Assembly: GCA_964387025.1 (NCBI GenBank)
Contig: CAYLUZ010000004.1
Span: 124,001-188,000 of the forward strand
Source of the DNA: PNON01 sp964387025
GTDB lineage: Bacteria > Chloroflexota > Anaerolineae > Anaerolineales > Anaerolineaceae
Reading direction: 5' to 3'
DNA length: 64,000 nucleotides
Under the pieces are notes generated by a model that saw only the letters and a program-made list of their open reading frames with translations, was not told the DNA's origin and did no database searches. Position numbers and translations under genes: made by a program. Positions 17,136 to 24,325 of the stretch are shown here, one piece after another (positions within the stretch are counted from its first letter, which is position 1; the number at the start of each line of letters is the position of its first letter).

Positions 17136-17154
17136 TCAGGCAAAAGGGAAAAAA

Positions 17155-18165
17155 ATGAATATGATAGACCAATATGTTTTTGAAGTAGGGGAGAATCTGC
17201 CCGGTAAACAGCGGGCAGATCTGGAAAAAGAGATTCGTTCGCTGATCGAAGATACCCTCGAGGAACGCAGCAGATCATACAGCAGGGCAATAGATGATGA
17301 AATGATCTCAGAAGTGTTGAAGGAATTTGGTCCTCCAACAAAAATGGCTGCTTCCTACCAATCTCCGAGGTATTTAATTGGTCCTCGGCTTTACCCGACC
17401 TTTATCCTGGTGTTAAAGATTGTCAGTACAGTCATGTTAGTTCTTGCCCTAATCGGATTGGGAGTTGAAGCGGCTCAAAGTAGGAATTCCTATTCATCAA
17501 TTTTTGAGCTGATTACGCATAGTGCTGGAACTATATTCCAATCTTTATTGGCGGCCCTTGGGAATATCGTTTTTGTTTTTACCATCATAGAGCGCTTTGT
17601 TCCTCAGGGAATTGAAAACGAAAAGGAATGGGATCCCCGGTCAATGAAACCAATAGCAGAACCTGACAAGGTCAGTCGTTTCGAACAAGTATGGATAATT
17701 CTCTGGACTTCCATTGCTATACTTTTGTTCAATTTCTACCCTCAATTGCTCAGATTTGGCTTTCTACAAAACGGTCAATGGCATTTCTTTACTTTCTTAT
17801 CGGAAACGTTCTTTAAGTATGTGCCTGCATTAACCTTTTTGTGGGGATTGGAAATTGTTCTCTGCATATTCCTTTTCAGGGCAGGAGTATGGCAAACCGG
17901 TACCCGCTGGTTTAAGGTTGTTATCAAAGCACTCAATATTGTGCTGTTAGCAGTGATCATTGCTGGACCACCGATCTTCAACTTTACTCTTGGTGCTGTG
18001 CCTGGGTTAGAAGAAGCATTAAGAAGTTTGAAGGTGTTGTTTCCATCCGCTTATATGGGATTCAGGGCATTACTGGTGGTGGTCCTTGTGATCGAGGGTA
18101 TTGAATTGGGGAAAGCCGGATATCGAGCAATCACCGGCAAACAATTCAAACTGTTAAAAAACTAA
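17155..18165 (+). CDS. HAAS/DUF1700-type membrane protein, PadR partner
   Basis: A 336-residue protein. The N-terminal ~75 residues ('YVFEVGENLPGKQRADLEKE', 'VLKEFGPPTKMAASYQ') match the HAAS domain often encoded after PadR regulators. About six membrane segments follow, for example 'TVMLVLALIGLGV', 'WIILWTSIAILLFNF' and 'ALLVVVLVIEGIEL'. The start at 17155 was chosen because the homology begins there; the open frame runs further upstream but overlaps padR. The gene is 19 bases after the padR stop, so it is cotranscribed. The function is unknown; a role in envelope sensing with PadR is inferred. Confidence 0.8.
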   Translation: MNMIDQYVFEVGENLPGKQRADLEKEIRSLIEDTLEERSRSYSRAIDDEMISEVLKEFGPPTKMAASYQSPRYLIGPRLYPTFILVLKIVSTVMLVLALIGLGVEAAQSRNSYSSIFELITHSAGTIFQSLLAALGNIVFVFTIIERFVPQGIENEKEWDPRSMKPIAEPDKVSRFEQVWIILWTSIAILLFNFYPQLLRFGFLQNGQWHFFTFLSETFFKYVPALTFLWGLEIVLCIFLFRAGVWQTGTRWFKVVIKALNIVLLAVIIAGPPIFNFTLGAVPGLEEALRSLKVLFPSAYMGFRALLVVVLVIEGIELGKAGYRAITGKQFKLLKN

Positions 18166-18525
18166 ATACATAGTTGGGGGGTATTTTATGTGATGGTTAG
18201 TGACATGGAATGGCGAGGTTTAAAAAATGCATGAAATAAACCTCGCCATTTGTGACATATTTCCCATCCAACGAATATTGTTACATGACAAATATCCTGA
18301 ATCGGCAAATATTCACAAAATTAACACAAATTTAGGCTGGATTTTATCTATTTTTTAGAAATTTCTAATGAAATTATGTTAATATGAAGATGGTTGATTG
18401 CACGATGACTAAGCTCTGATTTAGCAAAGAGCAAAATCATTCAAAAGCATAAAACTTGTTCTCCTCCTTAGATAGACATCGGCTGTTGCAGGGCAGCCGA
18501 TGTCTTCATTTAAGTTTGAGGGTTG
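18166..18525. other. 360-base gene-free stretch with several hairpins and a palindrome
   Basis: No supported gene. It holds a 14-bp hairpin (18209-18250), a 14-base perfect palindrome TTAGAAATTTCTAA (18355-18368), a small hairpin GCTCT/AGAGC (18413-18432), an anti-Shine-Dalgarno-like CTCCTCCTTA (18461-18470, plus strand) and a 12-bp hairpin (18474-18485 with 18494-18505). These could be part of a small RNA on the plus strand starting near 18385, or the terminators of the two convergent operons. Confidence 0.45.
18209..18250. terminator. Hairpin after the PadR-HAAS operon
   Basis: A perfect 14-bp stem (18209-18222 with 18237-18250) lies 44 bases after the stop codon. There is no clear T-run after it, so termination is less certain than for the other hairpins here. 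Confidence 0.55.
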
Positions 18526-19017
18526 CTATATTTCCTGTCCTAATGCAATGCGAGTTGCCCGAAATGCGAGGTTGGGCAGTTTATCCAAGGGGAAGAATTC
18601 TGCTTCGTCTGCGTCGTCATTTGCTTTGATTTCACCTGATATCCACTCTGCGCAATAGACCAATACAATATCTGCGCCTCGAGGATGGTCTCTTCCGGTA
18701 ACCATAGTAAGCAGTTTACCTACCTTTACTTCAATACCTGTTTCCTCAAGACACTCCCGGGCAGCTGCCTGTGCAGGGTCTTCAAAGGCATTTACAAAAC
18801 CTGCCGGCAATGACCATTCACCTCTTTGTGGATCATATAATCGACGGACAAGTAAAACCTTGTTGTCTCTCTTAACGACGACTGCAGAAGCAACTTTCGG
18901 GTCAGGAAAATAAGCCCACCCACAATTTGGACAAACCGGATGGATATGGCCGTCATGGTAGATCTTATTCTCGAGCGCTGTGCCGCATTGGACACAGAAA
19001 TTTGGAGAAAAAACCAT
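18526..19017 (-). CDS. Nudix hydrolase with N-terminal zinc ribbon
   Basis: A 163-residue protein. An N-terminal zinc ribbon has CxxC pairs 'CVQCG' and 'CPNCG'. The Nudix domain follows with a complete Nudix box: Gly, five residues, Glu, seven residues, then 'RECLEETGI'. The layout resembles the ADP-ribose / NADH pyrophosphatase type, but the NudC-specific motif was not seen. It hydrolyses a nucleoside diphosphate linked to some group; the substrate is unknown. Its ATG overlaps the anti-sigma stop by one base, so it is translated with the sigma operon. Confidence 0.9.
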   Translation of the reverse strand: MVFSPNFCVQCGTALENKIYHDGHIHPVCPNCGWAYFPDPKVASAVVVKRDNKVLLVRRLYDPQRGEWSLPAGFVNAFEDPAQAAARECLEETGIEVKVGKLLTMVTGRDHPRGADIVLVYCAEWISGEIKANDDADEAEFFPLDKLPNLAFRATRIALGQEI

Positions 19018-19946
19018 TAATAATTCCTCTTGCTGACTATGAATGCAGCAATACCGGATGATAAACCAATCAAGAGGAATATGGAGCCTGTAATTAATAA
19101 TGTAATATTTGAGATTGCCTTACCAGGGGATTCATCCAACTCCTGACTTTTTTGAACAGGATTCATTGGCGAAGGATTTATGCCCAGGATTGGTCCGCTT
19201 CCAGTAATAGCAGGTAGTTGTGAAGAATCTGTTGTGGATGGCGGTTGAACACTTCGCTGTGTATCGGGTGCTGGCTCGGTTGGTTGGAATAAATCTGCCG
19301 GCTGTGTAGGTATAGGCGCGGGAATAGGAGGAGCTTCAGGTGCAGCCAAAGCAAATCCTTCAGGTGTTGGCGCAGGTGAAAATTCTTCTGCTGAAACATC
19401 AGGCGGAGCAGCTTCTGATGGAACCTGTGGTTTTTCAGCGCTCATGGTTTGGGGAGCGCCATCCCCACCGCCTTTCCCAAAACCCAGGTCTGCTGCTCCA
19501 CCACCACCGCCGCCCATTCCATATCCAGGGCTGCCCCAGGTAATGATCATTGGTTGTTCATTAGGTCCACTTTTTTCAACCATAGGAGCTGCAGCCAACA
19601 TGGTATTCGGGCTGACGACTGGAGAACGAACCAAGAATGAAATTGCGAATATTAAAATGGATAATGCTCCAGTTAATGCAGATGAAAAACGTAATATGGG
19701 AAAAGCGATCACTTGCCTTCGGATACTAGAGGCGGTTTGTTTCGTGAGGAAAAAATTATGAGGAGCACGTCTTTTGCGAGATTGTCGCAATAAAAGTTTG
19801 GTTGATAGCAACAATGCCAAAGAGGTACGAAGATTACCATCTTTCTCAAGCATTTGTTCGAAGGCAGATTTTTCATCAATGGAAAGATTGTTATCAATAT
19901 AATCCGATAACCATTCCATCTCATTGTATTGCCTTTTAATGTCCAT
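19017..19946 (-). CDS. Membrane anti-sigma factor-like protein
   Basis: A 309-residue protein directly after an ECF sigma gene and overlapping it by one base. The N-terminal ~55 residues ('WLSDYIDNNLSIDEKSAFEQ') look like an anti-sigma domain but lack the zinc-binding His/Cys set. One membrane segment is near residues 85-107 ('LTGALSILIFAISFLV'). A long Gly- and Pro-rich region with six consecutive Gly follows, then a second hydrophobic segment near the C-terminus ('SIFLLIGLSSGIAAFIV'). The central part would lie outside the membrane. It probably holds the sigma factor at the membrane; the activating signal is unknown. Confidence 0.75.
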   Translation of the reverse strand: MDIKRQYNEMEWLSDYIDNNLSIDEKSAFEQMLEKDGNLRTSLALLLSTKLLLRQSRKRRAPHNFFLTKQTASSIRRQVIAFPILRFSSALTGALSILIFAISFLVRSPVVSPNTMLAAAPMVEKSGPNEQPMIITWGSPGYGMGGGGGGAADLGFGKGGGDGAPQTMSAEKPQVPSEAAPPDVSAEEFSPAPTPEGFALAAPEAPPIPAPIPTQPADLFQPTEPAPDTQRSVQPPSTTDSSQLPAITGSGPILGINPSPMNPVQKSQELDESPGKAISNITLLITGSIFLLIGLSSGIAAFIVSKRNY

Positions 19947-20551
19947 TATTTGCCCTCCTTTTCAAGACGGTAACTGGAGGGTAAAAGTTCCTCGAAACCT
20001 TGCAGGCAATCTCTCATCTTTACCCTGGCTCGGGCAAGACGACTCTTGATTGTACCTAATGGTGATTTTAATGCATTAGCGACTTCTTCATAATCCAACC
20101 CTTCTACATCAACAAGAACGATTACAGATAAAAAGTCAGGCATTAGGGTTTTAAGACAATGTTGTATCGCCTGATCGACCTCTGCTTCGTCCAATAAATC
20201 CTCAGGAGATGGATCGGTCGAAGCGAGCCAGGCGGGAGACTCTATCTCTTCTTCATTATTATTTACAGGTTCCAAAGGAATAGTGGGCCGCCGGTTTTGC
20301 CTTCGAAGTTCATCATAGCAGGCATTGGTAACCATTCGGAGCACCCAGGCTTTGAATGATCCTCCACGATAAGTGTTCAAGTGTTTGTAAGCTGAAAAAA
20401 ATGATTCCTGTGTGCATTCTTCAGCTTTCGCTTCATCGCCAAGCATTCGATATGCGACATTGAATGCCAAATCCTGATATGCCAGTACTAATCGGTTAAA
20501 GGCATCCAAATCACCTTTTAAAGCATCCTTTACGAGATTTTGTTCGTCCAT
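19946..20551 (-). CDS. ECF-family RNA polymerase sigma factor
   Basis: A 201-residue sigma-70 family protein with the ECF pair of domains. Region 2 has 'FNRLVLAYQDLAFNVAYRML', 'AEECTQESFFSAYKHL' and 'SFKAWVLRMVTNACYDELRR'. Region 4 has 'LVDVEGLDYEEVANAL' and 'PLGTIKSRLARARVKMRDCL'. It heads the operon sigma / anti-sigma / Nudix, all with one-base stop-start overlaps. It likely directs transcription of envelope or stress genes and may autoregulate, but the visible promoter is of housekeeping type. Confidence 0.95.
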   Translation of the reverse strand: MDEQNLVKDALKGDLDAFNRLVLAYQDLAFNVAYRMLGDEAKAEECTQESFFSAYKHLNTYRGGSFKAWVLRMVTNACYDELRRQNRRPTIPLEPVNNNEEEIESPAWLASTDPSPEDLLDEAEVDQAIQHCLKTLMPDFLSVIVLVDVEGLDYEEVANALKSPLGTIKSRLARARVKMRDCLQGFEELLPSSYRLEKEGK

Positions 20552-20584
20552 ATTCTCCGATGTTAATTAGTCTTTATTTAGAGA

Positions 20585-20612
20585 ATTATACAACCTCAAG
20601 ACATAAAGACAA
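20585..20612 (-). promoter_or_regulatory. Promoter of the ECF sigma operon
   Basis: Reading on the minus strand, TTGTCT (20612-20607) and TATAAT (20590-20585) with a 16-base spacer lie about 35 bases before the sigma start codon. The -10 is consensus for the housekeeping sigma factor, so basal expression does not need the ECF factor itself. Confidence 0.6.
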
Positions 20613-20745
20613 CAATAAGATATGACATTTGTCTGCTAATTTTCAGGAGGAGGAGTTACCCTAAATAGGTAATTAATCGCCTATAATAACTTGAGTAAGC
20701 TACTATGTTAAAAATTTGCATTCCCGACCTCAATTAAAAGGTGGT

Positions 20746-21648
20746 ATGGATCTTTCAATAATCCTCATAATTCTACAACTAATTTTCATGGAAGGAATTT
20801 TATCCGTCGATAATGCTGCTGTTCTGGGAGCAATGGTAGTCCATTTACCAGACGACAGACCTGTCTCCTGGCCGACTTCTCTACGAAAAATTGGTTGGAA
20901 GCTTCATAAGTTTTTAGGAAATCAACGTACAGCGGCATTAAGGGTAGGTCTATTAGGTGCATATCTCGGCCGGGGATTAATGCTCTTTATTGCTAACTTT
21001 GTTATCAATAATCCATGGTTAAAACTAATAGGTGCAATATATCTGATCAAGCTGGCGTGTGATAATCTTGGAAAACCAGCCGAAGGCGAAACTGAGGAAG
21101 AAGCACATGTTCATCACCTTGAAGGTTCGAATTTCTGGAGCATTGTTTTAACGATCGAAGTGACCGACCTTGTGTTCAGCCTGGATAATGTGGTAGTAGC
21201 TGTTACTCTGTCTGATCAATTGTGGGTGATCCTGTTAGGGGTAGGCATTGGAATTATAATGATGCGATTTGCAGCCGGATTATTTAGTTACGCCATTGAG
21301 AGAGAGCCCATATTAAAAAATGCTGCATATATACTGGTATTCAATATCGGCCTTGAACTGTTAGCCTCAGAAATATACCATATTGAATTAGAAGGATACC
21401 TTCGTTTTGGAATTTCAGCAGCTACGATAATATTTTCCATCATTTATTCGCATTCGAAATCCTTAAAAGTATTACGGCCAGCACTTAAATGGATCGCTGA
21501 AGGGATGGCGAATTTTAATACCATCCTGGACTGGGTACTAAAACCTGTAGTAGTCATCATAAAATTGTTTACCGGCCTGATTTCGAAATTATTCCCTCAA
21601 AAAAGAGTATCCTGGGGTGGTCCAGAAGAAGGGCCTGAGGATTTTTAA
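20746..21648 (+). CDS. TerC-family integral membrane protein
   Basis: A 300-residue protein with about seven to nine membrane segments. It carries the two TerC signature acidic motifs, 'FMEGILSVDNAAVLGAMV' near the start and 'EVTDLVFSLDNVVVAVT' in the middle. Family members (TerC, Alx, YkoY) are linked to tellurite resistance and to manganese efflux. The ATG at 20746 was chosen because AAAGGTGG precedes it and the first membrane segment starts at once. No yybP-ykoY type riboswitch could be recognised upstream. A strong terminator follows. Confidence 0.9.
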   Translation: MDLSIILIILQLIFMEGILSVDNAAVLGAMVVHLPDDRPVSWPTSLRKIGWKLHKFLGNQRTAALRVGLLGAYLGRGLMLFIANFVINNPWLKLIGAIYLIKLACDNLGKPAEGETEEEAHVHHLEGSNFWSIVLTIEVTDLVFSLDNVVVAVTLSDQLWVILLGVGIGIIMMRFAAGLFSYAIEREPILKNAAYILVFNIGLELLASEIYHIELEGYLRFGISAATIIFSIIYSHSKSLKVLRPALKWIAEGMANFNTILDWVLKPVVVIIKLFTGLISKLFPQKRVSWGGPEEGPEDF

Positions 21649-21652
21649 TGAC

Positions 21653-21690
21653 AAAACCCGGGTTCGAGATCGAACCCGGGTTTTATTTTG
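21653..21690. terminator. Strong bidirectional terminator
   Basis: A 14-bp perfect stem (21653-21666 with 21671-21684) with a 4-base loop and T-runs on both strands lies between the TerC gene (plus) and the small zinc-ribbon gene (minus). Confidence 0.9.
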
Positions 21691-21708
21691 CTGCTTTGTT
21701 TCTAAATG

Positions 21709-21855
21709 CTACTTCTTCATTATTTTGTACATGCCGGTGCTGCAGACTTTGCAGGTCCCTTTCAATGCAGGTCGACCATTCTTCATAGTCACCTTTGTGA
21801 CATTGATCATTTCTCTTTTTGTTTTACACTTTACACAATATCCTTCTTCGGCCAT
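21709..21855 (-). CDS. Small zinc-ribbon protein, DUF5679-like (48 residues)
   Basis: A 48-residue protein reading 'MAEEGYCVKCKTKREM', 'VTKVTMKNGRPALKG' and 'TCKVCSTGMYKI'. Two CxxC pairs (CVKC and CKVC) predict a zinc ribbon. The pattern fits the short DUF5679 proteins often seen in Chloroflexota and Actinobacteria. GGAGG lies just upstream of the ATG (21861-21865), and the gene shares a bidirectional terminator with the TerC gene. The function is unknown. The strong ribosome site and complete Cys set make it a real gene despite its size. Confidence 0.85.
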   Translation of the reverse strand: MAEEGYCVKCKTKREMINVTKVTMKNGRPALKGTCKVCSTGMYKIMKK

Positions 21856-22009
21856 ATTATCCTCCACTAGATAGGTTTTACTACAATAGTATTATACATG
21901 TTTTGGTAAAAAACAACAGCCAATTATATAAACTATGAGGAAATTTTTAATAAGAACTGGGAAAACACCAGAGTTTAGGCAATTTGACATATCAGTTTGG
22001 GAGTAAAAT

Positions 22010-22157
22010 CACTATCCCCGGTTAGATGAAGACCTTATTATATACTGTGAATTTCTTCTCTTCCCGTATTAAGATTGGTTTCAGCAATATGCTGAACTAA
22101 TAAAAAGACTCCCAGAGCCTAATGTGATCATTGAAGCTGCTCTGAGGGTCTTTTTTT
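22010..22157 (+). ncRNA. Possible small RNA or leader ending in a strong terminator
   Basis: A plus-strand intrinsic terminator (22106-22157) sits where no plus-strand protein gene precedes it. Upstream are TTGACA (21984-21989) with TAAAAT 14 bases on (22004-22009), and a hairpin TTCAGC/GCTGAA (22080-22096). A short independent transcript of about 140 bases is the simplest reading; a regulatory leader for the lipoprotein gene at 22221 is the alternative. The promoter spacing is short for a sigma-A site. No known RNA family was recognised. Confidence 0.4.
22106..22157 (+). terminator. Strong intrinsic terminator 64 bases before a lipoprotein gene
   Basis: A 13-bp stem with one internal mismatch (22106-22118 with 22139-22151) is followed by an unbroken run of T (22151-22157). 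Confidence 0.85.
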
Positions 22158-22220
22158 GTACTCTTTCGACAAAACTCAAAAACTGTGTAATAATGTGTTA
22201 AGTATAAAGGAGACAATCGA

Positions 22221-23090
22221 ATGAAAAACCAGATTGCAAGAATTACATACTCGATCATTATTGTGCTAATGCTAGCAGCATGTGTCCCAGCAGCCGCACC
22301 AAAAGCCTCACCACAACCTCAATCTACCATCGATATCAACCCGATTTATACAGCTGCGGTTCAAACCTATGAAGTTGAATCAACCCGTAAAGCGAACCTG
22401 ATGCCAACAGCAACAGAGTTGGTTTTACCTACCGAAACACCTTTACCAGCCACAAACACTCCTATAGCAGCTGTGACTGGTGGTGCTCCGGTAAACACAC
22501 CAACATTGTGGATACCGGTAAGTGGTTCATCCTATCCGACCATAACAGCTAAGTTGGATACAAATTGTCGTTTGGGACCAGATACTGCTTTTGATGTGGT
22601 AGGTGCATTACGGGTTGGGGAAACCTCAGAAGTATATGGAAAGTTGAAAGGTGGTGGTTGGTGGTTAATTAAGAATATCACCCACCCTGATGATCCTAAA
22701 CTCTGTTGGGTTTGGGCAGAAACCACAACAGTAACCGGCGACACCGAAATGGTTCCAAACATCCTGCCTCCCCAGACTCCGAGTGAGGTCAATGCCGTAG
22801 TAAATGTTACCCTGGGAGTTGTACCTGCTTCTTCCCTGGTTTGCCCCACTACATTTGTATTCACAGGTTCAGTCACTACAGACAGGGCCGTAACATTAAC
22901 CTACCAATTCTTAATGAATAATGGCGAGGTCAGGCAAAGCGGAAGACTCTTCTTTACTGACGATGGAACTCAGACAGTAACATTATCGGAGAAATTTAAT
23001 GCTGATATTACGGGCTGGGTTCAATTAGTAATTACTGACCCACGAAAACATCATTCATCAAAAGTTGACTTTAATTTAGATTGTCCGTAA
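22221..23090 (+). CDS. Lipoprotein with SH3-like and Ig-like domains (first of three paralogs)
   Basis: A 289-residue protein with ribosome site AAGGAG. The signal peptide ends in a lipobox ('LMLAAC'). A short helix motif ('NPIYTAAVQTYEVEST') and a Thr/Pro-rich linker lead to an SH3-like domain with 'LDTNCRLGPDTAFDVVGAL', 'GGWWLIKNITHP' and 'LCWVWAETTTVTGD'. The C-terminal ~100 residues form an Ig-like domain starting 'LVCPTTFVFTGSVTTD'. It is anchored outside the membrane and probably acts in envelope binding or assembly, inferred from domain types only. The next two genes have the same layout. Confidence 0.85.
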   Translation: MKNQIARITYSIIIVLMLAACVPAAAPKASPQPQSTIDINPIYTAAVQTYEVESTRKANLMPTATELVLPTETPLPATNTPIAAVTGGAPVNTPTLWIPVSGSSYPTITAKLDTNCRLGPDTAFDVVGALRVGETSEVYGKLKGGGWWLIKNITHPDDPKLCWVWAETTTVTGDTEMVPNILPPQTPSEVNAVVNVTLGVVPASSLVCPTTFVFTGSVTTDRAVTLTYQFLMNNGEVRQSGRLFFTDDGTQTVTLSEKFNADITGWVQLVITDPRKHHSSKVDFNLDCP

Positions 23091-23106
23091 ACATCGATAA
23101 ATTATT

Positions 23107-23145
23107 AGACCTGGTACCTAGTATAGGTCCAGGTCTATTTTATTT
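23107..23145 (+). terminator. Terminator between lipoprotein paralogs 1 and 2
   Basis: AGACCTGG (23107-23114) pairs with CCAGGTCT (23129-23136), followed by a T-rich run. Paralogs 1 and 2 are therefore probably separate transcripts. Confidence 0.8.
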
Positions 23146-23302
23146 TAATTCGAGCATATGTATCGAAATTTATCACAATACGTACTGAAATATCTGAATT
23201 TGCTATGATTTTTGATTTACATCTTGTAAAATATAATTAATTGACCATAATAAAGAAGTGATCAGAGCGTAATATCAAGTGAATATTTAAGAGGGATGAA
23301 AT

Positions 23303-24193
23303 ATGAAACCAATAATTACTATCAGCTCAGCATTATTAATATTAACGCTATTGATCACCGGATGTGCATTATTGCCTCAGGGACAACCAGTTCCTACAGT
23401 AGATTTCGCATTGGAATCTACCCATGCTATGGAGACGATGAGTATCACACTCACATTGCAGGCCTTAAATCAATTACTGGAACGGCCGACCAATACAACC
23501 CAGCCAACGGCAATACCCTCGACAGCAACAATCGAACCAACAGCCACGATTGAGCCTCCAGTAATCATGGAACCAGAGATAGTGATAATTCCAGAGGTGA
23601 TCAGTACTGAAGCACCTATTCCAACAGAACTACCTCTAACTCCTATGCTCCACGTTACAGAAAGCACGAACTGTAGGGCAGGACCAAGCCCCATGTATGG
23701 GGTTGAAGGCTATGTAACCACTGATATGGTTCTACCGGTCAGAGGAATAAATGTCGGGCATTCCTGGTGGTTTGTGGACAATCCAACTTATCCGGGATAT
23801 CACTGTTGGGTTTGGAAATGGACTGCTGTAGTTGAGGGTGACACTTCAACGATACCTGTGTATTATGATCCCTGGACACCTACTCCCGGAACAGCAAATA
23901 TCTCAGCTGATATTACTGCCTGGACCGGTAATCAGACCGGAAAATGTCCGATCAAAGTGACATTTGCAGGTGTCATTCGATCAGATCAAGGTGGACAATA
24001 CAGGTATCAATGGCTTAGGAGAAACACGGTTATTGATAAAGGTTGGGTAACCATAGCAGCTGACGGATCCGCTGTTGTATCGACATCCTTTAATGTAAAT
24101 TCGACCAGCATTGGATCAGTTCAATTACAGGTGATATATCCAAATAGAGTGTATTCTTCCCGTCAAAGATATTCTGTAATCTGTGGGCATTGA
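23303..24193 (+). CDS. Lipoprotein with SH3-like and Ig-like domains (second paralog)
   Basis: A 296-residue protein. The lipobox is 'LLITGC'. A helix segment ('HAMETMSITLTLQALNQLL') and a linker with repeated 'TATIEP' follow. The SH3-like domain has 'STNCRAGPSPMYGVEGYV', 'HSWWFVDNPTYPG' and 'HCWVWKWTAVVEGD'. The C-terminal Ig-like domain has 'KCPIKVTFAGVI' and 'YRYQWLRR'. It shares its order of parts, and the Cys and Trp positions, with the neighbours at 22221 and 24326. Ribosome site AGAGGGA. Confidence 0.85.
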   Translation: MKPIITISSALLILTLLITGCALLPQGQPVPTVDFALESTHAMETMSITLTLQALNQLLERPTNTTQPTAIPSTATIEPTATIEPPVIMEPEIVIIPEVISTEAPIPTELPLTPMLHVTESTNCRAGPSPMYGVEGYVTTDMVLPVRGINVGHSWWFVDNPTYPGYHCWVWKWTAVVEGDTSTIPVYYDPWTPTPGTANISADITAWTGNQTGKCPIKVTFAGVIRSDQGGQYRYQWLRRNTVIDKGWVTIAADGSAVVSTSFNVNSTSIGSVQLQVIYPNRVYSSRQRYSVICGH

Positions 24194-24207
24194 GGAATAT
24201 TCTCATC

Positions 24208-24250
24208 AAAACTGACAACCAGGATGTTTTATCATCCTGGTTGTCAGTTT
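24208..24250. terminator. Long hairpin between lipoprotein paralogs 2 and 3
   Basis: A perfect 17-bp stem (24208-24224 with 24234-24250) with a 9-base loop. The following bases are A-rich on the plus strand, so it is a strong structure but a less typical terminator. Confidence 0.7.
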
Positions 24251-24325
24251 AAACAAATCATTTGTAATTAATTCAATTAATAGTTATATTGTTGGTAGAA
24301 AGCCCGATTGGTGATTGGAGAAATT

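Larger units (their letters stand above)
21856..22220 (+). other. 365-base stretch without a protein gene
   Basis: It lies between divergent genes and contains a strong plus-strand terminator that no upstream protein gene explains. See the possible small RNA at 22010-22157. The rest is AT-rich, with TTGACA at 21984-21989. Confidence 0.5.

Noticed and set aside
18421..18450. Nine-codon minus-strand frame with a strong ribosome site just upstream
   Set aside because: Too short to support; the purine-rich site may simply be the complement of the CTCCTCCTTA in a hairpin-rich region.
20640..20745. yybP-ykoY manganese riboswitch before the TerC gene
   Set aside because: Looked for because TerC-family genes often carry it, but the conserved aptamer motifs could not be found.
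21617..21874. Plus-strand open frame across the TerC terminator
   Set aside because: It runs through a strong terminator and is antisense to the better supported zinc-ribbon gene with a clear ribosome site.
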